A stretch of DNA of 64,000 nt from Kitasatospora papulosa (GTDB taxonomy: Bacteria > Actinomycetota > Actinomycetes > Streptomycetales > Streptomycetaceae). The notes beneath the pieces were generated by a model, which was not told the DNA's origin, searched no databases, and saw only the letters and a program-made list of their open reading frames with translations. Made by a program: the position numbers and the translations under genes. The stretch is taken from NCBI RefSeq assembly GCF_000717245.1, contig NZ_JNYQ01000005.1:248001-312000 (forward strand), given 5' to 3'. Of the stretch, positions 15,548-24,571 are shown one piece after another; positions within the stretch are counted from its first letter, which is position 1; each line of letters starts with the position of its first letter.

Positions 15548-17281
15548 ATGGGTACGCGCACCCGGCTGCGGGTCACCACCGCACTCGCCGTGTTCACACT
15601 CGCCGCGACCGCGTGCACGGGAGGCGGCTCCGGGACGGGCGGCACCGGCGGCCCGGCCGGCAAGGGCGGCTCGCTGCCGCGCGGCGAGACGCTCTACACG
15701 ACCGGCACCCAGTGGGGGCCTCCGGCCAACTACAACCCGCTGCGCAACTGGGACCACGCGACCGGCACCAAGGGCCTGGTCTACGAGACCCTGTTCCACT
15801 TCGACCCGAACGAGGGCAAGCTGACGCCCTGGCTCGCCGAGTCGGGCGGCTGGACCGGGGACAAGACGTACGAGGTGAAGCTGCGCCAGGGGATCACCTG
15901 GGCCGACGGAAAGCCGCTGACCGCGAAGGACGTGGCGTACTCCTACGGCCTCGGCAAGATCGAGGCGTCCGCCTTCCACTCGCTGTGGAGCTGGCTGTCC
16001 GACGCGAAGGCGGTGGACGACACCACGGTCCGCTTCACCTTCAAGGAGGCCCGCTACCAGGAGTGGGACTACACCCTCTACGGCCAGCCGGTCGTCCCGG
16101 AGCACGTCTGGAGCTCGCGCACCGACGAGGACATCCTCAACGGCGTCAACGACAAGCCCGTCGGCACCGGCGCGTACGAGCTGAAGAGCAAGACCCAGGA
16201 CCGGGTCGTGTGGGAGCGGCGCGACGACTGGTGGGGCACGAAGGCGCTGAGCATGACGCCGGCTCCGCGGTACATCGTGGACGTCTCCAACCCGAGCAAC
16301 GAGGTCGTCATCGGCCAGCTCGGCCAGGGCCAGCTCGACCTCAGCAACAACTTCCTGCCCGGCGCCTCCTCGCTGATCAAGAGCAAGAAGGTCGTGTCGT
16401 ACTACGACAAGGCCCCTTACATGCTCTCGGCCAACACCGCCTGGCTGGTGCCCAACACCACGAAGAAGCCGATGGACGACGCGGCGTTCCGCCGGGCCCT
16501 AGCCGCGTCCGTCGACACCGGGAAGATCGTCAAGGGCGTCTACGGCGACCTGGTCAAGCCGGCCTCCCCGACAGGTCTGCTGCCGCAGTGGGAGCAGTAC
16601 GAGGACAAGGCCCTCATCGCGGAGAAGGGCTTCACGCACGACGCCGCCGCGGCGAAGAAGGAGCTCGCCGACGCCGGGTACCGGGACGAGGACGGCGACG
16701 GGTTCGTCGAGAACAAGGACGGCTCCGCCCTCAGCCTGAAGCTGGCCGTTCCCTCGGGCTGGACCGACTGGATGGAGGCGGCCAAGGTCATCGCCGCCGG
16801 CGCCGGGGACGCGGGCATCAAGGTCACCACCGAGTTCCCCGACCAGAACGCCCTCAACGAGCTGCGCGGCAAGGGGGACTTCGACCTCGTCATCAACAAC
16901 GAGCGTCAGCTGTCCAACACTCCCTGGACGTACTACGACTACATCTTCCAGATGCCGGTCCAGAAGCAGCAGAACACGGTCAACTTCGGGCGCTTCGAGA
17001 ACGCGGAGGCCTGGAAGCTGGTCCAGGAGCTGGGCGGGGTGAAGACCGACGACACGGCGGGCATGAAGGCCGCCGTCTCGAAGATCCAGGACATCCAGCT
17101 GACCGAGATGCCCATCATCCCGCTCTGGTACAACGGCCTGTGGTCGCAGTCCACCACGGGGACCTGGAAGAACTGGCCGTCGGACGCCGCCGGTGCGCCG
17201 AGGACCGCACCGGCCCTGTGGCGCAACTGGCTGGAGATGGGCGGCTTCGAGACGCTCACGCAGCTGAAGCCCGCCAAGTGA
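15548..17281 (+). CDS. Solute-binding lipoprotein, family 5 (Opp/Dpp type), probable oligosaccharide binder
   Basis: Extracellular receptor of an ABC importer, anchored by a lipid. The N-terminus has a Tat/Sec-like leader ending in a lipobox ATAC followed by a Gly-rich linker. The SBP_bac_5 fold is shown by YETLFHFDPNEGKLTPWLAES, VKLRQGITWADGKPLTAKDVAYSY and the C-terminal MPIIPLWYNGLWS block. ATG 15548 is preceded by GAAGGAGG. Family 5 proteins bind peptides, nickel or oligosaccharides; the downstream beta-mannosidase and LacI regulator argue for beta-linked manno- or gluco-oligosaccharides. It is the first gene of a six-gene operon. Confidence 0.93.
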   Translation: MGTRTRLRVTTALAVFTLAATACTGGGSGTGGTGGPAGKGGSLPRGETLYTTGTQWGPPANYNPLRNWDHATGTKGLVYETLFHFDPNEGKLTPWLAESGGWTGDKTYEVKLRQGITWADGKPLTAKDVAYSYGLGKIEASAFHSLWSWLSDAKAVDDTTVRFTFKEARYQEWDYTLYGQPVVPEHVWSSRTDEDILNGVNDKPVGTGAYELKSKTQDRVVWERRDDWWGTKALSMTPAPRYIVDVSNPSNEVVIGQLGQGQLDLSNNFLPGASSLIKSKKVVSYYDKAPYMLSANTAWLVPNTTKKPMDDAAFRRALAASVDTGKIVKGVYGDLVKPASPTGLLPQWEQYEDKALIAEKGFTHDAAAAKKELADAGYRDEDGDGFVENKDGSALSLKLAVPSGWTDWMEAAKVIAAGAGDAGIKVTTEFPDQNALNELRGKGDFDLVINNERQLSNTPWTYYDYIFQMPVQKQQNTVNFGRFENAEAWKLVQELGGVKTDDTAGMKAAVSKIQDIQLTEMPIIPLWYNGLWSQSTTGTWKNWPSDAAGAPRTAPALWRNWLEMGGFETLTQLKPAK

Positions 17282-17365
17282 CGTCGCCGACTCCATGACC
17301 GCCCCGCCGAGCGCGCGCCACCTGACCGTGCGCGCACGGCGGGGCTCTCCACCAGGGGAGCCCTC

Positions 17366-18361
17366 TTGCGCCGCTATTTCGCCCGCAAACTTCTCATCTA
17401 CGCGCTGACGTTCGTCGTCGCCGTCACCGTCAACTGGATGATCCCGCGCTTCATGCCCGGCGACCCGGTCTCCGCCATGGTCGCCCGCGCCCGCGTCTCG
17501 CAGCCGGAGGCCGCCGAGGCGATGCGCAGCTACTACAACAACCTGTTCGGCTTCGACGAACCCCTGTGGCAGCAGTACCTCCACTTCTGGGGTGCACTCG
17601 TGCGGGGCGACTTCGGCATCTCCATCTTCGTCTTCCCCACGCCCGTCGGCGACGTCCTGCTCGACGCGCTCCCGTACACGCTCGGCCTGATGATCCCCGC
17701 CGTCCTGCTCAGCTGGTTCGTGGGCAACTGGATCGGCGCGCTGTCCGCCCGCCGCAAGGTCCTGGACAACACCGTGCTGCCGGCCGGATACCTGCTGACC
17801 GCCATGCCGTACATGTGGATCGCCGTCATCCTCGCCTGGGCGCTGGGCGCCAAGGCCGGGTGGTTCCCCATATCCGGGGGCTACAGCCTGGACATCCAGC
17901 CCGGCTGGAGCGCCGCCTTCGTGCTGGACGCGCTGCACCACTGGGTGCTGCCGTTCCTGTCGCTGTTCCTCGTCGCGCTCGGCGGCTGGGCCATCGGCAT
18001 GCGGAACATGATCATCTACGAGCTGGAGTCCGACTACGCCTCGTACCTCTCGGCGCTCGGGGCACCCCAGCGGCTCATCCGCCGCTACGCCTTCCGCAAC
18101 GCCGTCCTGCCCCAGGTCACCGGGCTCGCCCTGCAACTGGGCGTGCTGGTCGCCGGAGCGCTCGTCACCGAGATCGTGTTCGCCTACCCGGGGCTCGGCT
18201 CACTGATCCTGGCAGCGATCCAGAACCAGGACTTCTTCCTGCTCCAGGGCGCGTTCCTGTTCATCGTCATCGGCGTACTGATCGCCAACTTCCTCATCGA
18301 CATCGTGTACGTCGTCGTCGACCCCCGCACCCGTACGGGCATGGCAGGAGGCACCTCATGA
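17366..18361 (+). CDS. Opp-type ABC transporter permease (DppB-like)
   Basis: First membrane subunit of the importer. About six membrane helices; the cytoplasmic EAA-like loop reads YASYLSALGAPQRLIRRYAFRNAVLPQ and the end shows VTEIVFAYPGLGSLI, both typical of DppB/OppB. TTG 17366 is chosen as start because of the CAGGGGAG Shine-Dalgarno just upstream and because RRYFARKLLIYALTF is the usual N-terminus. An 84-base gap separates it from the binding protein; it overlaps the next permease by four bases (ATGA). Confidence 0.93.
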   Translation: MRRYFARKLLIYALTFVVAVTVNWMIPRFMPGDPVSAMVARARVSQPEAAEAMRSYYNNLFGFDEPLWQQYLHFWGALVRGDFGISIFVFPTPVGDVLLDALPYTLGLMIPAVLLSWFVGNWIGALSARRKVLDNTVLPAGYLLTAMPYMWIAVILAWALGAKAGWFPISGGYSLDIQPGWSAAFVLDALHHWVLPFLSLFLVALGGWAIGMRNMIIYELESDYASYLSALGAPQRLIRRYAFRNAVLPQVTGLALQLGVLVAGALVTEIVFAYPGLGSLILAAIQNQDFFLLQGAFLFIVIGVLIANFLIDIVYVVVDPRTRTGMAGGTS

Positions 18362-19263
18362 GCACACTGCCCGACCCGGCGCCCGAGGCCCCCTCGGCCG
18401 AGGCGCCCGTGGCCGAGCCGGGCCGCGAGTCGCTGCACTACGCGGTGCGCAACCCCAAGCTGATCATCGGCGTGAGCCTGGTCGCGATCCTGCTCGCGGT
18501 CGGCGCCATCGGCCCGGTGCTGCTCGGCGACGGCAACCCCAACGAGTACGTCGGACCGCAGGCGGCCGCCCCCGACGGCACGTACTGGATGGGCACCACC
18601 ACCTTCGGGCAGGACGTGTACGCGCAGTTCGTGCACGGGCTGCGCGCCACCTTCCTGGTGGGCGTCGTCGGCGGAGCCATCGCCGCCGTCATCGCCATGC
18701 TCGTCGGCTTCCTCGCCGGCTACCGGGGCGGAGTCACCGACGAGATCCTCAACATGCTCACCAACGTCGTCCTGGTGATCCCCGCCCTCGCCGTCCTCCT
18801 GATCATCAACGCCTACATGGGGGTGCGCAGCGTCGCCGTGCAGGGCCTGTTCATCGGCCTGACCTCGTGGCCCTGGGCGGCCCGCGCGATCCGCGCGCAG
18901 ACGTTCTCGCTGCGCACCCGGGAGTTCGTGGACCTGGCCCGGCTCAGCGGGAGCGGCACCTGGCGGATCGTCTTCCGCGAGATCGCGCCCAACATGAGCT
19001 CGTACCTCTTCATGATGTTCATCCTGCTCTTCGGCGGGTCCATCCTCATCGCCTCCTCGCTCGACTTCATCGGACTCGGCCCGACCGAGGGCGTCTCCCT
19101 CGGCCTGATGCTCCAGAGCGCCCAGCAGTGGAGCGCGCTCCAACTCGGCATGTGGTGGTGGTTCGTCCCGCCGGGCGCCGGGATCACCGCGATCGTCGGC
19201 GCGCTCTACGTGGCCAACGTGGGCCTCGACGAGGTCTTCAACCCGAAGCTGAGGGAGTCCTGA
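18358..19263 (+). CDS. Opp-type ABC transporter permease (DppC-like)
   Basis: Second membrane subunit. An N-terminal Pro/Ala-rich tail precedes the first helix (LIIGVSLVAILLAVGAIGP), a periplasmic loop with YWMGTTTFGQDVYAQFVHG, and five further helices. The coupling loop is FVDLARLSGSGTWRIVFREI and the distal motif SSLDFIGLGPTEGVSLGLML, both characteristic of DppC/OppC. ATG 18358 overlaps the preceding stop and has AGGAGG upstream. Four bases separate its stop from the ATPase start. Confidence 0.93.
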   Translation: MSTLPDPAPEAPSAEAPVAEPGRESLHYAVRNPKLIIGVSLVAILLAVGAIGPVLLGDGNPNEYVGPQAAAPDGTYWMGTTTFGQDVYAQFVHGLRATFLVGVVGGAIAAVIAMLVGFLAGYRGGVTDEILNMLTNVVLVIPALAVLLIINAYMGVRSVAVQGLFIGLTSWPWAARAIRAQTFSLRTREFVDLARLSGSGTWRIVFREIAPNMSSYLFMMFILLFGGSILIASSLDFIGLGPTEGVSLGLMLQSAQQWSALQLGMWWWFVPPGAGITAIVGALYVANVGLDEVFNPKLRES

Positions 19264-19267
19264 GGAC

Positions 19268-20212
19268 ATGACCCTGACCGTCAACGACCTGCGGGTCCAC
19301 TACCGCACGCTGCGCGGCGAGGTCCGGGCCCTGGACGGCGTCGGCTTCGACCTGGCGGACGGCGAGATCCTGGGCCTGGCGGGCGAGTCCGGCTGCGGCA
19401 AGACCACGCTGGGCAAGTCCCTGATCCGGCTCGACGGCCGGATGAGGCACGCGGGCGGCACGGTGACGCTCGACGGCGACGAACTGCCGCTGTCCGACGA
19501 CCGCGCCATGAACGCCTACCGCTTCCACAGGATCTCGCTCGTCCCGCAGTACTCGATGAGCGCGCTCAACCCGACCCGGCGCATCGGCCGCATGATCCGC
19601 GAGCTCCTCGCCTCACGCGGCGTCACCGTCGACACGGACGAACTCCACCGGCGGCTCGCCCTGGTGGGCCTGGAACCCGACGTCCTGGACCGCTACCCGA
19701 TCGAGCTGTCCGGCGGCATGAAGCAGCGCGCCGTCATGGTGATCTCCACGCTGCTCGACCCGTCCGTGCTCATCGCCGACGAGGTCACCTCGGCGCTGGA
19801 CGTCTCCAACCAGCAGGCCGTCGTCGGCGCCCTCACCGGGCTCCGCGACAAGGGCCTGGTCACCAGCATGATCTTCGTGACCCACGACCTCGGGCTGACC
19901 TCGCACATCGCCGACTCGATCATGGTGATGTACGCGGGCAAGCTCGCCGAGAAGGCCCCCACGAAGGCGCTGACGACCGGACCCCGCCACCCCTACACGA
20001 AGATGCTGATCGGCTCGCTGCCCCAGGTGGGCGCCCGTCACAAGGACAGGCCGCTCAGCGGCATCGAGGGCTCCCCGCCCTCCCTGCTGAACCCTCCCGC
20101 CGGCTGCCGCTTCCGCGACCGCTGCCCGCTCGCCGACAGCGGGTGTGCCGAGGAGCCCCCGGTCGTCGAGGTGGCCCCCCGCCACACCGTCGCATGCTGG
20201 AAGGCGGCCTGA
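19268..20212 (+). CDS. Opp-type ABC transporter ATPase (DppD-like)
   Basis: ATP-hydrolysing subunit. Walker A is GESGCGKTT, signature LSGGMKQRAVMV, Walker B SVLIADEVTSALD, switch FVTHDLG. The C-terminal oligopeptide/dipeptide extension contains NPPAGCRFRDRCPLADSGC, whose Cys residues resemble the Fe-S or metal-binding tail of DppD. Length 314 is normal. One base is shared with the next gene in a TGATG stop-start, implying coupled translation. Confidence 0.93.
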   Translation: MTLTVNDLRVHYRTLRGEVRALDGVGFDLADGEILGLAGESGCGKTTLGKSLIRLDGRMRHAGGTVTLDGDELPLSDDRAMNAYRFHRISLVPQYSMSALNPTRRIGRMIRELLASRGVTVDTDELHRRLALVGLEPDVLDRYPIELSGGMKQRAVMVISTLLDPSVLIADEVTSALDVSNQQAVVGALTGLRDKGLVTSMIFVTHDLGLTSHIADSIMVMYAGKLAEKAPTKALTTGPRHPYTKMLIGSLPQVGARHKDRPLSGIEGSPPSLLNPPAGCRFRDRCPLADSGCAEEPPVVEVAPRHTVACWKAA

Positions 20213-21105
20213 TGCTCACCCTCGACCGTGTCACCAAGACCTTCCGGGCCGGCGCCTTCGGCGGCGGCTCCACCACCGCCGTCGACCGGGTCTCCTTCGA
20301 GGTGGCTCCCGGCGAACTCGTCTCGCTCATCGGCGAGAGCGGCAGCGGCAAGTCCACCATCGGCCGCATGGTCCTGGGGCTCACCCACGTCAGCGCGGGC
20401 AGCCTCACCCTGGACGGCGAGCGGGTCCGGCCGGGCAAGGACTTCTACCGCCGGGTCCAGGGCGTCTTCCAGGACCCGTTCAGCTGCTACAACCCCGTCT
20501 TCAAAGCCGACCGGGTCTTCGCGCTCGTCCACCGCGCCTACCACCCGGGCGTCCCCGACAAGGAGTGGGCGGACCGCGTGGAGGCGGCGGTGCGCGACGT
20601 ACGCCTGGACCCCGGGCAGGTGCTCGGCCGCTACCCGCACCAGCTCAGCGGCGGCCAGCTCCAGCGCCTGCTCATCGCCCGCGCCCTCCTGCTCGACCTG
20701 CGCTTCCTGGTGGCCGACGAGATCACCAGCATGCTCGACGCCTCCACCCGCATCGACGTGCTCAACCTCCTCGCGGGTCTCAAGGAACGCGGCCTCGGCG
20801 TCCTCTACATCACCCACGACCTCTCGCTCGGCACCTACCTCGCCGAGAGGACGGTGGTGCTGCGCAGCGGCCGTGTCGTCGAACGCGGCGACACGCAGAA
20901 GGTCTTCGGCAACCCCCTCCACCCCTACACCCGCACGCTGCTGGCCGCGGTGCCCCGGCTGAACCAGCCCTGGACGGCCGCCGAACCCGTGGAGGCCTGC
21001 GCCTTCCACGCGGGCGGCGCACGGGACACCGACCTGTACGAGACCGAGCCGGACCACTTCGTCGCCTGCGCCGGACTCCCCGACTGCGGAAGGACCTCCG
21101 CGTGA
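20212..21105 (+). CDS. Opp-type ABC transporter ATPase (DppF-like)
   Basis: Second ATPase of the heterodimeric motor. Walker A GESGSGKST, signature LSGGQLQRLLIARAL, Walker B FLVADEITSMLDA, switch YITHDLS. ATG 20212 lies in the TGATG junction; longer upstream frames overlap the previous gene and are non-homologous. The C-terminal tail has a DLYETEPDHFVACAG motif, shorter than in DppF proteins that carry the Cys cluster. It overlaps the beta-mannosidase start by four bases (GTGA). Confidence 0.92.
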   Translation: MLTLDRVTKTFRAGAFGGGSTTAVDRVSFEVAPGELVSLIGESGSGKSTIGRMVLGLTHVSAGSLTLDGERVRPGKDFYRRVQGVFQDPFSCYNPVFKADRVFALVHRAYHPGVPDKEWADRVEAAVRDVRLDPGQVLGRYPHQLSGGQLQRLLIARALLLDLRFLVADEITSMLDASTRIDVLNLLAGLKERGLGVLYITHDLSLGTYLAERTVVLRSGRVVERGDTQKVFGNPLHPYTRTLLAAVPRLNQPWTAAEPVEACAFHAGGARDTDLYETEPDHFVACAGLPDCGRTSA

Positions 21106-23507
21106 CCCCCCGCCACCTGCCCCTCCACGACGGCTGGACGCTCACCGCCGACGGCCCCGTACCGCCGGCCCTTCCCGCGGGCGGCGTCCCCGCCGCCGTG
21201 CCCGGCTGTGTCCACACCGACCTGCTGGCCGCCGGACTGATCGACGACCCCTACCTCGACGACAACGAGGAACGGCTCGGCTGGATCGGCCGCACCGACT
21301 GGACCTACCGCACCGACTTCGCGTGGGCGGCCGACGGGCACGAGTTCACCGACCTGTGCTTCGACGGCCTCGACACCGTCGCCACGGTCCTGCTCAACGG
21401 CACCCGGATCGGCTCCACCGCCAACCAGCACCGCAGCTACCGCTTCCCCGTACGGCCGCTGCTGCGCGAGGGCACCAACACCCTCGTCGTACGCTTCACC
21501 GCCCCGTACACCTATGCCGAGGCACTGCGGGACAAGCTCGGCGACCGGCCCGGTGCCTACGCCGAGCCGTACGCCTTCATCCGGAAGATGGCCTGCAACT
21601 TCGGCTGGGACTGGGGCCCCACCCTGGTCACGTCCGGTATCTGGCGGCCCGTCGCGCTGGAGTCCTGGACCGGCCACCGCATCGCCGAGGTGAAGGCCGT
21701 CGGCGACCTCGACGGCGACGGGGTGCCGCGCCTGTCGCTCACCCTCGGTGTCGACCGCGCGGGCGACGGCCCCCTGGAGGCGTCGGTGGAGGTGGCCGGC
21801 GAGCGGGCCGTGTTCACCGTCCCGGCCGGTGAGGACCGCGCGGCCGTCACCCTCCCCGTTCCGGGGGCCGCGCGCTGGTGGCCGCACAGCCACGGCGAGC
21901 AGCCGCTGTACGACGTCACCGTCCGCCTCGGCGAGGACGCGTGGAACGGCAGGACCGGCTTCCGGGGTGTCGGGCTGGAACACGAGGCGTTCCGGATCTC
22001 GGTCAACGACGAGCCCGTCTTCGTCCGCGGGGTGAACTGGATCCCCGACGACTGCTTCCCCGCGCGCGTCACCCGGCAGAGGATCTCCGACCGCCTCGAC
22101 CAGGCGATCGCCGCGAACGTCAACCTGGTACGCGTCTGGGGCGGCGGCCTCTACGAGAGCGACGACTTCTACGAGCTGTGCGACGAGAAGGGTCTGCTGG
22201 TCTGGCAGGACTTCCCGTTCGCCTGCGCGGCCTACCCGGAGGAGCAGCCGCTGTACGACGAGGTGGCCGCGGAGGCCCGCGAGAACCTCGTCCGGCTCGC
22301 GCCGCACCCGTCGCTGGTCCTGTGGTGCGGCAACAACGAGAACCTGGAGGGGCACGCCGACTGGGGCTGGCAGGAGGAGCTGGAGGGCCGTACCTGGGGG
22401 CACGCCTACTACCACGAGCTGCTGCCCGCGCTGTGCGCCGAGACCGACCCCTCCCGCCCGTACTGGCCCGGCTCGCCCTACTCCGGCTCCCCGGAGCTGC
22501 CCCCGCAGGACCCCACCCGCGGCACGGTCCACCTCTGGGACGTCTGGAACCGCGTCGACTACACGCACTACGCCGACACCGCTCACCGCTTCGTGGCGGA
22601 GTTCGGCTTCCAGGGCCCGCCCGCTCACGCCACCCTGCGACGGGCCGTCAGCGGTCCGCTGAGCCCGGGCGCCCCGCTGATGACCCACCACCAGAAGGCG
22701 GAGGACGGCGACCGGAAGCTGCTGGAGGGCCTGGGGGCGCACCTTCCGCAGCCCGTGTCCTTCGACGACTGGCACTGGCTCACCCAGCTGAACCAGGCCC
22801 GCGCGGTGGCCTTCGGGATCCGGCACTTCCGCTCGCACAGTCCGTACTGCATGGGCTCGATCGTGTGGCAGCTCAACGACTGCTGGCCGGTCGTCTCCTG
22901 GGCTGCGGTCGACGGCGACGGCCGCCGCAAGCCGCTCTGGTACGCCCTGCGCGCGGTCTACGCGGACCGGCTGATGGCCGTCAGGGACGGCGCCCTGCAC
23001 CTCGTCAACGACTCCCCCCTCGTCTGGGAGGGCGCGCTACGGCTGACCCGCCGTTCCCTGGACGGAACCGTCCTGGCCGAGGAGACGTCGGCCGTGGCCA
23101 CGGGCGCCCGCGGGGTCACCCGTGTGCCGCTGCCGCCCGCGATCGCCGAGCCGGACGACAGCACCCGCGAGGTGCTGGTGGCGGAGCTGGGCGACCTCCG
23201 GGCGGTCGAGTTCTACGAGGAGGACACCCGGCTCGCGCTGCCGCCGGCACGGTACGACGTCAACGTGACCCAGGGTGACGAATCGGGCATCGGCTACCGG
23301 GTCACGGTGACGGCGCGGACCCTGCTGCGTGACCTCGCGCTCTTCCCCGACCGGCTGGACCCCGCGGCCGAGGTGGACGACATGCTCGTCACCCTGCTGC
23401 CCGGCGAGCGTGCCGTCTTCCACGTGACGGGGGCGGTGCTCGAGGACCCGGAAGCACTGGGATCCCGGCCCGCCCTGCGGTGCGTCAACGACCTCGTCGA
23501 CGGGTGA
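21102..23507 (+). CDS. Glycoside hydrolase family 2 beta-mannosidase
   Basis: Cytoplasmic exo-hydrolase releasing mannose from the non-reducing end of imported beta-mannosides. Domain order is a jelly-roll (about 1-170; PGCVHTDLLAAGLIDDPY is a beta-mannosidase hallmark), an immunoglobulin-like domain, a TIM barrel (about 300-600), and C-terminal beta domains. The acid/base Glu is residue 413 in WCGNNE and the nucleophile Glu is residue 500 in VAEFGFQG. There is no signal peptide, so the transporter must deliver substrate. GTG 21102 overlaps the ATPase stop, making it the last gene of the operon. Related beta-glucosidase activity cannot be excluded. Confidence 0.93.
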   Translation: MTPRHLPLHDGWTLTADGPVPPALPAGGVPAAVPGCVHTDLLAAGLIDDPYLDDNEERLGWIGRTDWTYRTDFAWAADGHEFTDLCFDGLDTVATVLLNGTRIGSTANQHRSYRFPVRPLLREGTNTLVVRFTAPYTYAEALRDKLGDRPGAYAEPYAFIRKMACNFGWDWGPTLVTSGIWRPVALESWTGHRIAEVKAVGDLDGDGVPRLSLTLGVDRAGDGPLEASVEVAGERAVFTVPAGEDRAAVTLPVPGAARWWPHSHGEQPLYDVTVRLGEDAWNGRTGFRGVGLEHEAFRISVNDEPVFVRGVNWIPDDCFPARVTRQRISDRLDQAIAANVNLVRVWGGGLYESDDFYELCDEKGLLVWQDFPFACAAYPEEQPLYDEVAAEARENLVRLAPHPSLVLWCGNNENLEGHADWGWQEELEGRTWGHAYYHELLPALCAETDPSRPYWPGSPYSGSPELPPQDPTRGTVHLWDVWNRVDYTHYADTAHRFVAEFGFQGPPAHATLRRAVSGPLSPGAPLMTHHQKAEDGDRKLLEGLGAHLPQPVSFDDWHWLTQLNQARAVAFGIRHFRSHSPYCMGSIVWQLNDCWPVVSWAAVDGDGRRKPLWYALRAVYADRLMAVRDGALHLVNDSPLVWEGALRLTRRSLDGTVLAEETSAVATGARGVTRVPLPPAIAEPDDSTREVLVAELGDLRAVEFYEEDTRLALPPARYDVNVTQGDESGIGYRVTVTARTLLRDLALFPDRLDPAAEVDDMLVTLLPGERAVFHVTGAVLEDPEALGSRPALRCVNDLVDG

Positions 23508-23645
23508 GGTGGCGGACCCCTGGCGGACGGTGGCGCGCGCCGTGGCGGATGAGCCGTACGAGTGCGGCGAGTTTCCGTCATTCCCGTTTGCCGGGGTTCG
23601 TCCCGCTCTACCGGGTGGGGCGTGTGCTGACGGGGTGACCGGTGT

Positions 23646-23674
23646 CTGACGGACCCTCACACGATCAATAAAAT
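23646..23674 (+). promoter_or_regulatory. Candidate bldA promoter
   Basis: CTGACG (23646-23651) and TAAAAT (23669-23674) are separated by 17 bases in an unusually AT-rich patch about 85 bases before the tRNA. A second hexamer TAGGGT (23722-23727) is closer to the tRNA but has no clear -35. The remaining intergenic DNA from 23508 shows no gene. Confidence 0.4.
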
Positions 23675-23757
23675 AAGACAACATCGAGTGAGTGTTCCGC
23701 TGTTCGAGGGACGCCCCCGGATAGGGTCATGTGCCAAACGCGGAGCCGCGCGCCCAC

Positions 23758-23844
23758 GCCCGGGTGGTGGAATGCAGACACGGCGAGCTTAAACCTCGCT
23801 GCCTCCTCGGGGGCGTGCCGGTTCGAGTCCGGCTCCGGGCACCA
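23758..23844 (+). tRNA. bldA: tRNA-Leu, anticodon UAA (bldA)
   Basis: An 87-base class II tRNA with encoded CCA. The acceptor stem pairs GCCCGGG (23758-23764) with TCCGGGC before discriminator A (23841); the anticodon arm is GCGAG-CTTAAAC-CTCGC, giving anticodon TAA; a long variable arm and the T arm GCCGG-TTCGAGT-CCGGC follow. It decodes UUA, the rarest codon in Streptomyces. In this genus that tRNA is bldA, needed for aerial growth and secondary metabolism because TTA codons are confined to developmental and accessory genes. The sequence is on the + strand, isolated between the beta-mannosidase and an ESX-like cluster. Confidence 0.97.
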
Positions 23845-24046
23845 GCCGCGCCGCCGGTGGAGTCGCCCGGCCTTCCGCCGCTTCGAGCCCCCTCGGGGCA
23901 CCCTTCGAGCGTTACCCTCCTGCGACCGTACTCCGCGGTCCCGCGCCCGCGCGCCCGTGTGATCACTGTGTGTGCCGACTCGGGCCGGCCGTGCTCCCGC
24001 CCGCGCCCCCGCCCGGGCGCACGTGTGGGGCCCGATGTCCCGATCG

Positions 24047-24069
24047 TACTTGCGTGCCTCACGCAAGTA
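24047..24069. promoter_or_regulatory. Perfect inverted repeat and GTTAAAG repeats upstream of the ESX-like genes
   Basis: Ten-base perfect arms TACTTGCGTG and CACGCAAGTA flank CCT, followed by two CGTTAAAG copies (24077-24084 and 24088-24095), 11 bases apart and hence on one helix face. The position, 52 bases before the first start codon, suggests an operator plus promoter. The binding protein is unknown. No gene is visible in 23845-24121. Confidence 0.5.
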
Positions 24070-24121
24070 GTTGATACGTTAAAGGGCCGTTAAAGTCGAT
24101 CCTCACGGGGTGGGACCAGAT

Positions 24122-24571
24122 ATGGCTTGGGACGAGTGGGAGCAACTGAAGAGTGAGGCGGCCCGCAGACACTCGACGGGGATGCGGCTGAACCAGGTTC
24201 CTTCCGAGGGCGGGGGCGGGGCCGGACCGCAGGGGGACCTCAAGGTCGACCAGCAGGACCTCGCCGCGGTGGGCGACAGTGCCTTCAAGCTCTTCGAGAC
24301 GCTCGGCAGGCACGGACGTGACGCCTGGTCGGTCAGCCAGACGGCGGCGAAGGACCTGACGACACAGGGCTTCGACCTCGGTGGCGGCCTGGACCACGTG
24401 CAGGAACGGTGGGAGAAGCAGCTCCAGTCGCTGCTGGACGCCTGCGCGCACATTTCCAACCACATGGACTTCACGAAGAACGCGCACGCGGGCGACGAGT
24501 ACCACGTCTACTCCACGGTGAGCAGCATCTCCGCCCTCGACGACGGCTTCACCGAGAGGACCCGGCGCTGA
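24122..24571 (+). CDS. Small helical ESX/WXG100-like protein (putative)
   Basis: A 149-residue protein without signal peptide or membrane segment. It begins MAWDEWEQLKSEAARR, a W-x-x-W opening seen in ESX-associated proteins of streptomycetes, and has two helical stretches (about 45-85 and 90-120; HVQERWEKQLQSLL) around a Gly-containing turn, resembling the hairpin of WXG100 proteins although no exact WXG is present. ATG 24122 is preferred over GTG 24110 because GGTGGGA lies 7-8 bases before it. Its stop overlaps the next start by one base. Family placement is inference; type VII secretion genes are not in the window. Confidence 0.6.
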   Translation: MAWDEWEQLKSEAARRHSTGMRLNQVPSEGGGGAGPQGDLKVDQQDLAAVGDSAFKLFETLGRHGRDAWSVSQTAAKDLTTQGFDLGGGLDHVQERWEKQLQSLLDACAHISNHMDFTKNAHAGDEYHVYSTVSSISALDDGFTERTRR

